The translations under genes were made by a program, and so were the position numbers. From the NCBI RefSeq assembly GCF_902706285.1, contig NZ_CACSKD010000009.1, positions 155,041-219,040 on the forward strand: 64,000 nucleotides of DNA. Reading direction: 5' to 3'. Each line of letters opens with the position of its first letter. The stretch's first letter is position 1. This DNA is from Rhizobium sp. 18055 (GTDB lineage: Bacteria > Pseudomonadota > Alphaproteobacteria > Rhizobiales > Rhizobiaceae). A model generated the notes under the pieces. The model made no database searches. It was not told the origin of the DNA and worked only from the letters and a program-made list of their open reading frames with translations. This document shows, piece by piece, positions 9,461-17,541 of this stretch.

Positions 9461-10528
9461 ATGAGGAGACTGCCATTTCTGATCTGTCTGTTGCTCTGTC
9501 CGGGTCTGGCCCTGGCGGAGCCGGTGTTCTATCCGGCGGTATCGGGCGATGCCCATGCGCCGGTGCTTGTCGTCTATTCGTCGCTCGACGAGCCGCTGGC
9601 GCAGCCGATGATCCGCGGGTTCCAAGAGGCCAATCCCGATGTATCCGTCACCTACGAGGACATGCTGACCGGGGAGATCTACGACCGGATCGTGCGCGAG
9701 ACCGATGCCGGCCAGCGGACGGCGGATTTTGCCTTTTCGTCGGCGATGGACCTGCAGGTGAAGCTCTCCAACGATGGTTATGCGCAGCCGAGCAACCTGG
9801 CGATGAGCGGCGCCTGGCCGAAATGGGCGAACTGGCGCAACACCGCCTATGCGCTGACCTTCGAGCCTGCCGTGTTCGTCTATCACAAGCCAAGCTTCAC
9901 CAGCGAGCCGCCGCCCAGTTCGCGGGCGGAGTTCGTGGACTATCTGAAGCGCAAGGGCGATGCCGTGCACGGGCGGATCGGCACCTACGACATCGAGCGC
10001 TCCGGCGTCGGCTTCCTGTTCATGGCGCGCGACCAGGAGCAGTTCGGCGATATCTGGTCGGTGATCGGGGCGATGGGGGCGGCGGGCGTCAAGCTTTACT
10101 CGACCAGCTCGGCCATTCTCGAGCGGGTGTCGGACGGGCGCTTCGTGCTCGGTTACAACATCCTCGGCTCCTATGCGGCCGATTGGGCCAAGCGCCATCC
10201 CGATGTCGGCATCGTGCTGCCGAAGGATTATACCGTGGTGATGTCGCGGATCGGGCTGGTGCCGCAGGCAGCCGCCAATCCGGAGCTCGGGCGGCGCTAT
10301 CTCTCCTTCTTCATGTCGAAGGAGGGGCAGACGATCATGGCGCGCGAGCTGCAGATCCCGGCGGTCAGCCCCGAGGTGACGGGCGAAAATACCGCCAACA
10401 CCATGCAGGCGCTGCTCGGCGCACAGCTTCGGCCGGTGCCCGTCAGCCCCGGGTTGATGGTCTATCTCGACCAGGTGAAGCGGGCGCGGCTGATCGCCCA
10501 CTGGAACGAAGTTCTGCGCACGCAATAG
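9461..10528 (+). CDS. Periplasmic extracellular solute-binding protein
   Basis: The 355-aa protein begins with a clear signal peptide (MRRLPFLICLLLCPGLALA, cleaved before EPVFYPAV). It continues as an ABC-type solute-binding fold with VLVVYSSLDEPLAQPMIRGFQ and FMSKEGQTIMA, resembling the iron(III)/polyamine binding-protein class. No permease or ATPase gene is adjacent, so it is either an orphan binding protein or acts with a sensor. Solute-binding proteins of this kind are often encoded near TctD/TctE-type two-component systems, and one lies 3 kb away; a sensory role is inference. The ATG at 9461 is fixed by the signal peptide. No strong ribosome-binding site is seen. Confidence 0.82.
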   Translation: MRRLPFLICLLLCPGLALAEPVFYPAVSGDAHAPVLVVYSSLDEPLAQPMIRGFQEANPDVSVTYEDMLTGEIYDRIVRETDAGQRTADFAFSSAMDLQVKLSNDGYAQPSNLAMSGAWPKWANWRNTAYALTFEPAVFVYHKPSFTSEPPPSSRAEFVDYLKRKGDAVHGRIGTYDIERSGVGFLFMARDQEQFGDIWSVIGAMGAAGVKLYSTSSAILERVSDGRFVLGYNILGSYAADWAKRHPDVGIVLPKDYTVVMSRIGLVPQAAANPELGRRYLSFFMSKEGQTIMARELQIPAVSPEVTGENTANTMQALLGAQLRPVPVSPGLMVYLDQVKRARLIAHWNEVLRTQ

Positions 10529-10711
10529 ACGTCACGCGTGATGTTCCAGATCAGGTCTACCGGTTGCGTTGCATCAATATATATCCACAGGATCTGTATG
10601 AAATCATAGATCAATCGGCTCGCTGTACTGCATCAGCGAAGCTGAAAAAGGCGGCAGCCGAATATTATTCTTTTAATAGTTGCGAGCCATATTGGGAAAT
10701 TCGAAGGCTTG

Positions 10712-10736
10712 GGAACCAAACGCCTCTCCGGGCGTT
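10712..10736 (+). promoter_or_regulatory. EcfG (RpoE2) general stress promoter
   Basis: GGAAC at 10712-10716 is followed, after exactly 16 bases, by CGTT at 10733-10736. This matches the alphaproteobacterial general stress sigma factor consensus GGAAC-N16/17-CGTT. It lies 50 bp upstream of the single-domain response regulator start at 10786 and in the correct orientation. Confidence 0.75.
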
Positions 10737-10785
10737 ATCAGGGCTCACGGGCAAGCGTGCATTTAATCGGTATGGGCAATTCCGC

Positions 10786-11193
10786 ATGAACATTCTCATC
10801 GTTGAAGACGAGCTGCTGATCGCACTCGATCTCGAATCCATGGTCGAGGATCTTGGTCACAAGGTCATCGGCCCGGCCCGGACGCTAAATGAAGCGCTCG
10901 AGCTTGCCGGCGATGCCGAGGTCGCGCTTGTCGATGTTCAGCTTGCCGATGGCGTCACCGGCCCGGCAATTGCCGAGCGCCTCTCCAACGAGCATGGCGT
11001 CACCGTGGTTTTCGTCACCGGCAATCCGGAGATGGTGCGCGACAGCCGCAGCGCGGTCGGCGTGGTGTCGAAGCCGCATTGGCCGGAAAAGGTTTCCGAA
11101 GCGCTCGACTATGCCGCGGCCATCCGCTTCGGCCAGTCGCTGATCTCCCCCCGGTTCCTGATGCCGCTGGCAGCACAACAGGCTGCGGAATAG
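10786..11193 (+). CDS. Single-domain response regulator
   Basis: The 135-aa protein is essentially a lone receiver domain. It shows acidic residues in VEDE, a phospho-acceptor D50 in VALVDVQLADG, the Thr of FVTGNPE and the Lys of VSKPHW. No output domain follows; the C-terminus is a short tail. It therefore probably passes phosphate on or binds a partner. An EcfG promoter lies 50 bp upstream, and a GAF-domain histidine kinase starts 117 bp downstream on the same strand, a likely partner. Together they look like a stress-induced signalling module. Confidence 0.88.
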   Translation: MNILIVEDELLIALDLESMVEDLGHKVIGPARTLNEALELAGDAEVALVDVQLADGVTGPAIAERLSNEHGVTVVFVTGNPEMVRDSRSAVGVVSKPHWPEKVSEALDYAAAIRFGQSLISPRFLMPLAAQQAAE

Positions 11194-11309
11194 GCAGGCC
11201 GGGGCTCAGCGTCGGTGTTGATGAGGCGATGTCCTGTGGGCATCACAGACGGTGCAAGCGACGATAGAAATGATATCGTGCGTGTCTTGTCGAGGGAAGG
11301 AAACCTGCG

Positions 11310-12500
11310 GTGATTCACGAATTTCAGGCTGATATCGATGATGTCGCCGCCATCGCGGTCGTTCCATCGATCCTGCAGGTGATGCAGGCGACGACAGGCA
11401 TGGGCTTCGTGGCCGTTGCCCGCGTCACGGAAGAGCGCTGGGTGGCCTGCGCGGTGCTCGACATGATCGATTTCGGTCTCGGACCCGGCGGCGAACTGAC
11501 CGTCAAATCGACCATCTGCGATGAGATCCGCCAGGATCACCAGCTGGTCGCGGTCGATCATTTCAGCGAGAACCCGATCTGGATCGGCCATCACACGCCG
11601 CTGCAATACGGGTTGCAGAGCTATATTTCCGTGCCGATCATCCTCGGGGACGGCTCGTTCTTCGGGACGCTGTGCGCGGTCGATCCGAACCCGGCGCAGG
11701 TGGACAATCCCAGGGTAATCGGCATGGCGAAGCTGTTTGCCGACCTGATCGCCCGCCATCTCGATGCCAGGCGGCATCTGGTCGAGACGGAGCAGCGGCT
11801 GACCACCGAGCTCGAGACGTCGCATCTGCGCGACCAGTTCATCGCCATCCTCGGCCACGACATCAAGAACCCGGTGGCGTCGATCGATGCCGGCGCGCGG
11901 CTGCTGCGCAAGTCGGTGAGCGATCCGCAGGGCAAGACGATCCTCAGCCTGATGGAGCAGAGCGTCAAGCGGGTCTCCAACATCGTCGATAACGTGATGG
12001 ACTTTGCCCGCGGGCTTGGCGGCGGCATGGCGCTGCGGCCGGAGTTCACGCCGGTCGGCGAGATGCTGGAAGCGATCGTCGCGGAGTTTTCGCAGCTCTA
12101 TCCGGAGCGCCGGATCGAGACCGGCTTTGCCGTGCCGAACGACCTTTACGTCGATCGTGGCCGTCTCGGCCAGCTGTTTGCCAATCTTTTGTCGAACGCA
12201 ATCCTGCATGGTGACAGCAATGGCGGGATACGCTGCGGCGCCAGCGAGGCGGGCGGCGTGTTCGAGCTTTGGGTCGCCAATGGCGGCGTGTCGATCCCGG
12301 GCGAGATGATCGCCGGCATCTTCCTGCCTTTCAAACGGCGTGGCGTGCAGGGGGAGGGGCTTGGGCTCGGGCTCTATATTGCGGCGGAAATTGCGAGAGC
12401 GCATGGCGGAACGCTGTGTGTGGTTTCCGACGCTTCAGAAACGCGTTTCACACTGCACATGCCAGCGATCGTTCACGCAAACGAGAAGGCCGCCGAATAA
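11310..12500 (+). CDS. GAF-domain sensor histidine kinase
   Basis: This 396-aa protein lacks membrane segments. It has an N-terminal GAF domain (about residues 15-155), a HisKA domain with H183 in AILGHDIKNPVASI, and an HATPase domain (about 275-390) with the N box FANLLSNAILHG and G box GEGLGLGLYIAAEIA. It starts with GTG at 11310 behind a GGGAAGGAAA ribosome-binding site. The soluble GAF sensor suggests a small cytoplasmic ligand or redox signal. It follows the single-domain response regulator on the same strand and may share its EcfG promoter. A convergent small gene lies 43 bp downstream. Confidence 0.88.
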   Translation: MIHEFQADIDDVAAIAVVPSILQVMQATTGMGFVAVARVTEERWVACAVLDMIDFGLGPGGELTVKSTICDEIRQDHQLVAVDHFSENPIWIGHHTPLQYGLQSYISVPIILGDGSFFGTLCAVDPNPAQVDNPRVIGMAKLFADLIARHLDARRHLVETEQRLTTELETSHLRDQFIAILGHDIKNPVASIDAGARLLRKSVSDPQGKTILSLMEQSVKRVSNIVDNVMDFARGLGGGMALRPEFTPVGEMLEAIVAEFSQLYPERRIETGFAVPNDLYVDRGRLGQLFANLLSNAILHGDSNGGIRCGASEAGGVFELWVANGGVSIPGEMIAGIFLPFKRRGVQGEGLGLGLYIAAEIARAHGGTLCVVSDASETRFTLHMPAIVHANEKAAE

Positions 12501-12543
12501 CGGCATTGCGATGATTGATATCGGCTGCAAAAGTGCGTTTTCT

Positions 12544-12744
12544 CTATCGGAAACGGCAAGGGCGCTGGGCGTTGGACAGAAGTTCCTGCTTGGTCGCGAA
12601 CGATCCGAACAGCTTCAGAAGACGCTGCTCCTCGGCTTTCTCAAGGCGGTGGCGGCGCGAAAACTCCGCAACGCTCCACACTTCCCTCAGCCGGTCGTTC
12701 TGGCGGTCATCGTCAATTTGATTGATGTCTACGTGCGTGCTCAT
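12544..12744 (-). CDS. Small conserved hypothetical protein (66 aa), probable general stress protein
   Basis: The ATG at 12742-12744 follows a strong GGGGGAG ribosome-binding site and gives a 66-aa, highly charged, probably helical protein (MSTHVDINQIDDDRQNDR... ending NAQRPCRFR). No enzyme motif, signal peptide or membrane segment is present. A perfect EcfG-type promoter lies just upstream on the same strand. The gene converges with the GAF histidine kinase. I recognise it only as a short protein of the type common in Rhizobiales, with no known function; the promoter points to a role under stress or in stationary phase. Confidence 0.7.
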   Translation of the reverse strand: MSTHVDINQIDDDRQNDRLREVWSVAEFSRRHRLEKAEEQRLLKLFGSFATKQELLSNAQRPCRFR

Positions 12745-12771
12745 GGCGCAATCTCCCCCATACTTTCGTCT

Positions 12772-12796
12772 AACGCCGAAACCGCAAACTGGTTCC
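12772..12796 (-). promoter_or_regulatory. EcfG (RpoE2) general stress promoter
   Basis: Read on the minus strand, GGAAC (12796-12792) is followed by 16 bases and CGTT (12775-12772), matching the EcfG consensus exactly. It lies 27 bp upstream of the 66-aa gene's ATG. The rest of the 12745-13068 gap shows only the tctC ribosome-binding site (GGAGGATC) and no other recognisable signal. Confidence 0.75.
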
Positions 12797-13068
12797 ATCG
12801 GCGGAGCAGAAATATGCGGCAGGGCCTGCGGCGCTAAATTGCGGCAAAAAAGTGTCTGGATTACTGGATAAACCACCGGCGTCAGCTAAATGACAGCTTG
12901 TTGTGGTCGGGTTCGGTAACTTCAGCTCCGTGGAGGCGGAGAGGTTGAAGTTTCGGGAGGAGACTTGCCAGGCATGCCGGACGGTACACGTCCGCTTTCT
13001 GCGCCTTTTCCCCCGATCTCATCGAGAACAATGCGTGGTGCCTCAGCCGCGCTTACGGAGGATCTATC

Positions 13069-14013
13069 GTGAAGCACATTTTCCTGACGAGCATTTTTGC
13101 AGCGGCGATCGCCCTGCCGGCCTTCGCGGCCGACTACACCATCATGGCGCCGGCGGCACCCGGCGGCGGCTGGGACCAGACGGCCCGTTCGCTGCAGACG
13201 GTGATGCAGAAAGAGGGCATCTCCAGCAACGTTCAGGTGATGAACGTTCCGGGCGCCGGCGGCACCATCGGTCTCGCCCAGTTCACCGGCCAGAACAGCG
13301 GCAACCCGAATGCGCTGATCGTCGGCGGCTATGTCATGGTCGGCGCCATCCTGACCAACCAGTCTCCGGTCACGCTGAAGGACGTCACGCCGATCGCGCG
13401 GCTCACCGGCGAATACGAGGCGATCGTCGTTCCGACCTCGTCCGACATCAAGACGATGGCCGATCTGGTGGCCAAGCTGAAGGCCGAGCCAGGTGCTGTG
13501 TCCTGGGGCGGCGGCTCTGCCGGTGGTACCGACCATATCGCAGTGGGCCTGATCGCCAAGGCATCGGGCGTCGATCCGACCAAGATCAACTATGTCGCCT
13601 TTTCCGGCGGCGGCGAGGCACTGGCGGCGATCATGGGTGGACAGGTCACGGCCGGCGTTTCCGGCTATGGCGAGTTCGAATCGCAGATCAAGTCGGGCCA
13701 GCTTCGCCTGCTCGCCGTTTCCGGCGACAAGCGTATCGACGGCGTCGATGCACCGACGCTGAAGGAAGCCGGCATCGATGTCAGCCTGCAGAACTGGCGC
13801 ATGGTGGCTGCAGCTCCGGGCCTGACGCCCGAGCAGACCGCAGCGGTGACAGCAGACTTCGACAAGCTTTCCAAGTCCGCCGGCTGGCAGGAAATGCTGA
13901 AGACCAAGGGCTGGGCCGACACCTACCTTGCCGGTGACGCGTTCAAGGCGCAGCTCGACAAGGATGTCGCCTCGACCGAAACGATCCTCAAAGACATCGG
14001 ACTTGTTCAATGA
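13069..14013 (+). CDS. tctC: Tripartite tricarboxylate transporter, substrate-binding protein TctC
   Basis: The 314-aa protein begins with a signal peptide (MKHIFLTSIFAAAIALPAFA, cleaved before ADYTIMAP). It shows TctC/BugT signatures: PAAPGGGWDQTARSLQ near the mature N-terminus and NVPGAGGTIGLAQF. It captures a carboxylate, such as citrate or a related acid, in the periplasm and delivers it to TctAB. It starts with GTG at 13069 behind GGAGGATC. The stop overlaps the tctB start (ATGA). The order C-B-A and the overlaps show one operon. Confidence 0.93.
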   Translation: MKHIFLTSIFAAAIALPAFAADYTIMAPAAPGGGWDQTARSLQTVMQKEGISSNVQVMNVPGAGGTIGLAQFTGQNSGNPNALIVGGYVMVGAILTNQSPVTLKDVTPIARLTGEYEAIVVPTSSDIKTMADLVAKLKAEPGAVSWGGGSAGGTDHIAVGLIAKASGVDPTKINYVAFSGGGEALAAIMGGQVTAGVSGYGEFESQIKSGQLRLLAVSGDKRIDGVDAPTLKEAGIDVSLQNWRMVAAAPGLTPEQTAAVTADFDKLSKSAGWQEMLKTKGWADTYLAGDAFKAQLDKDVASTETILKDIGLVQ

Positions 14014-14501
14014 GCATGGGCAACGAACCCGTGGCAACGAAGCGCCGCCCTGATTGGGCGGCGCTGGTGATTGCCATCTGTCTTTTCGCCGTTGCTGCGG
14101 TGATGCTGTGGGATGCCGCGCATATGCGGGTGATCGCGCAATATGACCGCATCGGACCGGCAACCGCGCCGAAGGTGGTGGCCTTCGGGCTGATCGGACT
14201 TGGCATCTGGACGGTGTTCGAGGCGTGGCGCGGCGAGTTTCCGGAGCGTGAGCGCCAGGAAGTCGCCCCCGTCGTCTGGGTCATCGCCGGGCTTGCGGCG
14301 CAGATGCTGCTCCTGAAGGTTGCCGGTTTCTCGATCGCCACGGGCCTGATGTTTGCCTTTACCGCCCGCGGTTTCGGCCGTCGCAAGCTGTGGTTCTCGA
14401 TCCCCTTCGGCATCGTTCTCAGCTTCGTCGTCTGGGCGATCTTCTCGCAGCTCCTGAAGCTGACGCTGCCCGCCGGGCCGCTTGAACGCCTGTTTTTCTA
14501 G
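14010..14501 (+). CDS. tctB: Tripartite tricarboxylate transporter, small membrane subunit TctB
   Basis: The 163-aa protein has four hydrophobic segments (about residues 17-37, 50-68, 88-106 and 125-155), as usual for TctB, the small membrane subunit of the sodium- or proton-coupled tricarboxylate transporter. Its ATG overlaps the tctC stop by 4 bp, and tctA follows 10 bp downstream. Sequence conservation in TctB is low, so the call rests on size, topology and position between tctC and tctA. Confidence 0.92.
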   Translation: MSMGNEPVATKRRPDWAALVIAICLFAVAAVMLWDAAHMRVIAQYDRIGPATAPKVVAFGLIGLGIWTVFEAWRGEFPERERQEVAPVVWVIAGLAAQMLLLKVAGFSIATGLMFAFTARGFGRRKLWFSIPFGIVLSFVVWAIFSQLLKLTLPAGPLERLFF

Positions 14502-14511
14502 GACCCATGCG

Positions 14512-16029
14512 ATGAATACCTTCGAATTCCTGTTCCAGGGCATCCTGGTCGCCATGCAGCCGATGAACCTGCTCTATGCCTTCGTCGGCGTGACGCTGGG
14601 CACGGCTGTCGGCGTTCTGCCGGGCATCGGCCCGGCGCTGACGGTGGCGCTTCTGTTGCCCGTCACTTACCAACTCGATCCGGCCGGCTCGCTGATCATG
14701 TTCGCCGGCATCTATTACGGCGGCATGTATGGCGGGTCGACGACCTCGATCCTGCTGAACACGCCGGGTGAAAGCGCCTCGATCGTCACCGCGCTCGAGG
14801 GCAACAAGATGGCGCGTGCCGGGCGCGGCGGTCCTGCCCTGGCCACGGCTGCGATCGGCTCGTTCGTCGCAGGGCTGATCGCCACGCTGGGCCTCGCCTT
14901 CATCGCGCCGTTCATCGTCAAGCTGGCGCTGGTGTTCGGGCCGCGCGAGTATTTTGCGCTGATGGTGCTGGCTTTCGTCACGGTGTCGTCGGCCTTCGGT
15001 GACTCGGCGCTGCGCGGGCTGACGTCGCTGTTCATCGGCTTTGCGCTGGCGATGGTCGGCATCGACCAGCAGACCGGTCAGGCGCGGCTTTCGTTCGGCA
15101 TTCCAGACCTGCTCGACGGTGTCGAGGTGACGACGCTGGCGGTCGCCATGTTTGCGATCGGCGAGACGCTTTATATCGCCGCCCAGGGCAACAGCATCGA
15201 AGAGAAGATCGAGGCCGTCAAAGGCTCGCTGTGGATGACGGCCGAGGACTGGTCGCGGTCGTGGAAGCCGTGGCTGCGCGGCACGCTGATCGGCTTCCCG
15301 ATCGGGGCGATGCCGGCGGGCGGTGCCGAGATCGGCACGTTCCTCTCCTACGCCACCGAAAAGCGGCTGGCGAAGAACCCGGAAGAGTTCGGCCATGGCG
15401 CCATCGAAGGCGTTGCCGGTCCCGAGGCTGCCAACAATGCGTCGGCTGCCGGTACGCTGGTGCCGCTGCTGACGCTCGGGCTGCCGACGACGGCGACGGC
15501 GGCGATCATGCTGGCCGGCTTCCAGCAATACGGGCTGCAGCCGGGACCACTGCTGTTTGCCAACAATCCGCAGCTGGTCTGGGGGCTGATTGCCAGCCTT
15601 TTGATCGCCAATGCGATGCTCCTGGTGCTGAACCTGCCAATGATCGGGCTGTGGGTGCGTCTTCTGACCATTCCGAAGCCGTGGCTCTATGCCGGCATCC
15701 TGCTGTTTGCGACGCTCGGCACCATCGGCGCCAATCCGTCGGTGTTCGAACTCGGCATGCTGCTCGCCTTCGGTATCCTCGGCTACATCATGCGGTTGTT
15801 CGGCTATCCGATCGCGCCTGCCGTGGTCGGGCTCATCCTCGGGCCGCTGGCCGAACAGCAGCTGCGCCGGGCGCTGGCGATCAGCCAGGGTGACGTGACG
15901 ACGCTTGTGATGTCGCCGATCGCGGCCGGGCTGCTTCTGGTCGCAGCGGCTGCCTTCATCATCCCGCTGATCCTTCGCTTGCGTGGCCGCGGCCAGGTTC
16001 TGTCGCAGCTGGCGGCCAACGAAGACTAA
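14512..16029 (+). CDS. tctA: Tripartite tricarboxylate transporter, large membrane subunit TctA
   Basis: The 505-aa polytopic membrane protein carries the TctA hallmarks: GTAVGVLPGIGPALTVALLLP near the N-terminus, YYGGMYGGSTTSILLNTPGE, and the second-half motif LVPLLTLGLPTTATAAIML. About 11-12 membrane segments are expected. It is the transport channel that works with TctB and the binding protein TctC. I start at ATG 14512 (MNTFEFLFQG); the upstream in-frame extension lies within the tctB end and lacks a ribosome-binding site. It is the last gene of tctCBA. Confidence 0.95.
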   Translation: MNTFEFLFQGILVAMQPMNLLYAFVGVTLGTAVGVLPGIGPALTVALLLPVTYQLDPAGSLIMFAGIYYGGMYGGSTTSILLNTPGESASIVTALEGNKMARAGRGGPALATAAIGSFVAGLIATLGLAFIAPFIVKLALVFGPREYFALMVLAFVTVSSAFGDSALRGLTSLFIGFALAMVGIDQQTGQARLSFGIPDLLDGVEVTTLAVAMFAIGETLYIAAQGNSIEEKIEAVKGSLWMTAEDWSRSWKPWLRGTLIGFPIGAMPAGGAEIGTFLSYATEKRLAKNPEEFGHGAIEGVAGPEAANNASAAGTLVPLLTLGLPTTATAAIMLAGFQQYGLQPGPLLFANNPQLVWGLIASLLIANAMLLVLNLPMIGLWVRLLTIPKPWLYAGILLFATLGTIGANPSVFELGMLLAFGILGYIMRLFGYPIAPAVVGLILGPLAEQQLRRALAISQGDVTTLVMSPIAAGLLLVAAAAFIIPLILRLRGRGQVLSQLAANED

Positions 16030-16057
16030 CAAGAAGACTGCCCAAACCCCAAAAACT

Positions 16058-16084
16058 GGCCGGCCGTGGCAACACGCGCCGGCC
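16058..16084. terminator. Hairpin between convergent tctA and hydrolase genes
   Basis: GGCCGGC (16058-16064) pairs with GCCGGCC (16078-16084) around a 13-nt loop, with further CGTG/CACG pairing inside. No clear U-tract follows. It sits between converging genes, so it may act as a weak terminator in both directions. Confidence 0.45.
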
Positions 16085-16104
16085 GATTTGCGTCTTGGGG
16101 GCTG

Positions 16105-16686
16105 TTATACGCGCCTGAGGAAAGTCAGCACCCGGTGGGTCAGAACGGCTGTGGCGTCTGCGTCATAAGAGGGCAGCGCGCTGTCGGCGAAATAGTGCTG
16201 GTCGCCGGGATAGAGGAAGAGGGCGGCGTCGCTTGTTGTCGCGACGATCTCGCGGGCGGCATCGAGATCGCCCTCGCGGGTAAAAATCGGGTCGGCGTCC
16301 ATGGCGTGGATCTGCACCGGGACGCCATCAGGCCAAGGGCCGAAGGACCATTCGCCCGTAACCGGGATGCAGGAATAGAAGAGCAGGGCGCCGCGGGCGC
16401 CGGGTCGGGTCTGGGCAAGTTTCTGGGCCGGCATGACGCCGAAGGAGAAGCCGGCATAGACCAGCGGCGTGGGCAGGTCGTCGGCCAGATGGACGCCACG
16501 CTCCAAGAGTGCATCCGGGCCGATCGCATCGATATAGGCGAGGCCTGCGTCGATGCTGGCGAAGACGTGGCCGTCGAACAGGTCTGGCGTGTGGACGATA
16601 TGGCCGGCGTGCCGAAGCTGCTCGGCGAAGACGTGGATGCCTGGGGTCAGACCCAATGCGTGATGGAACAGCAGAACTTCGGCCAT
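16105..16686 (-). CDS. Dienelactone hydrolase family protein
   Basis: The 193-aa alpha/beta hydrolase has the nucleophile elbow VYAGFSFGVMPAQ, a late Asp (HAMDADPIF) and a His (YPGDQHYFADS), the triad order of the dienelactone hydrolase family. True dienelactone hydrolases use Cys; here the nucleophile position is Ser, so a general esterase activity is more likely. I start at ATG 16686 (MAEVLLFHHALG) because GAGGAGG lies directly upstream. It converges with tctA and stands alone. Confidence 0.85.
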   Translation of the reverse strand: MAEVLLFHHALGLTPGIHVFAEQLRHAGHIVHTPDLFDGHVFASIDAGLAYIDAIGPDALLERGVHLADDLPTPLVYAGFSFGVMPAQKLAQTRPGARGALLFYSCIPVTGEWSFGPWPDGVPVQIHAMDADPIFTREGDLDAAREIVATTSDAALFLYPGDQHYFADSALPSYDADATAVLTHRVLTFLRRV

Positions 16687-16770
16687 CGGATACCTCCTCA
16701 CCCAATAGCTATGACAGGCGGGCGGGAAGTCCATACGGTATAGGCATCAGAGAGGGGCTGGCGTGATGCG

Positions 16771-17421
16771 CTATGGTTTGGCGCCGTAGCGCAGGCCATC
16801 GACGAGGAGAGCGACCATGCGGCGGGCCGGTGCGGTATCGCCATCGGGTCCCGGGGTCGAGAGCTTGGCGAGGGCATGCAGCAGATCGTTTGAATCGATG
16901 CCGGTGCGGACCTCGCCGGCCCTGGTCGCGGTGTCCAGCAGACTGTCGAGCGCCGGGCGGAGCCGCTGGTCGAAATAGGCGGGGAGCGCCTCGTAGGCCG
17001 GGTCGCCGGAGTGGAGCGCGGCGGCGAGGCCGCGTTTGGCGGAGATGAAATCGACGAAACGCTGCATCCACCGCGCCAGTGCTTCACCCGGCCCATATTC
17101 CGCCGACAGAGCCGAAGCAGCGTTGGCGCAGGCGTCGATCTCGCGGCGCAGGACGGCCTTGATCAGGTCGGAGCGCTGCGGAAAATGGCGATAGAGGGTG
17201 CCGACGCCGACACCGGCCTTGCTGGCGATCTCGCGCACCGGCGCATCGACGCCGGATGCCGAAAACACCTGCAAAGCAACCTGCAACAGGACATCGAGAT
17301 TGCGCTGGGCGTCGGCGCGAACGCGCTTTCCAGTGCCAGTGCCAGTGCCAGTGCCGAGGCTGTCGGTGGGGCCTTTTTCAGGCTGCGGAGCACCATGCTG
17401 ATGGTCGGATTCGTCGGACAC
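16771..17421 (-). CDS. TetR/AcrR family transcriptional regulator
   Basis: The 216-aa regulator has a TetR helix-turn-helix (APVREIASKAGVGVGTLYRHFPQ, about residues 58-80) and a helical ligand-binding domain. The likely start is GTG at 17419-17421 (VSDESDHQHG); the open frame runs further upstream but crosses the operators. The N-terminal tail contains GTGTGTGTG encoded by a hexanucleotide repeat. The gene is divergent from an alpha/beta hydrolase gene, and two palindromes lie between them, so it very probably represses itself and that hydrolase. The inducer is unknown. Confidence 0.85.
   Translation of the reverse strand: MSDESDHQHGAPQPEKGPTDSLGTGTGTGTGKRVRADAQRNLDVLLQVALQVFSASGVDAPVREIASKAGVGVGTLYRHFPQRSDLIKAVLRREIDACANAASALSAEYGPGEALARWMQRFVDFISAKRGLAAALHSGDPAYEALPAYFDQRLRPALDSLLDTATRAGEVRTGIDSNDLLHALAKLSTPGPDGDTAPARRMVALLVDGLRYGAKP
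17330..17355. repeat. Hexanucleotide tandem repeat (CCAGTG)x4.3 inside the TetR gene
   Basis: Four full copies of CCAGTG plus two bases run from 17330 to 17355. On the coding (minus) strand they encode repeated Gly-Thr dipeptides just before the helix-turn-helix domain. Copy-number change would add or remove dipeptides without breaking the frame. Confidence 0.9.
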
Positions 17422-17440
17422 GCAATCTTGCCTTGCTAAA

Positions 17441-17478
17441 CGGAACAATGTTCCGTATAAAAACGGAATGTGGTTCCG
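17441..17478. promoter_or_regulatory. Twin palindromic operator of the TetR regulator
   Basis: CGGAACAATGTTCCG (17441-17455) is a perfect 15-bp palindrome. CGGAATGTGGTTCCG (17464-17478) is a degenerate second copy with identical outer arms. Their centres are 23 bp apart, about two helical turns, in the gap between the divergent TetR and hydrolase genes. This is the expected layout for two TetR dimers covering both promoters. Confidence 0.75.
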
Positions 17479-17541
17479 CTTGATCGTTCTAGCACGACCG
17501 GGCGGCGTTGACCACAGATCGACAGATAAAGGAAGATCACC

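Noticed and set aside
12922..14163. A 413-codon minus-strand frame over tctC
   Set aside because: It is fully antisense to tctC and tctB, which have signal peptide, motifs and coupled starts.
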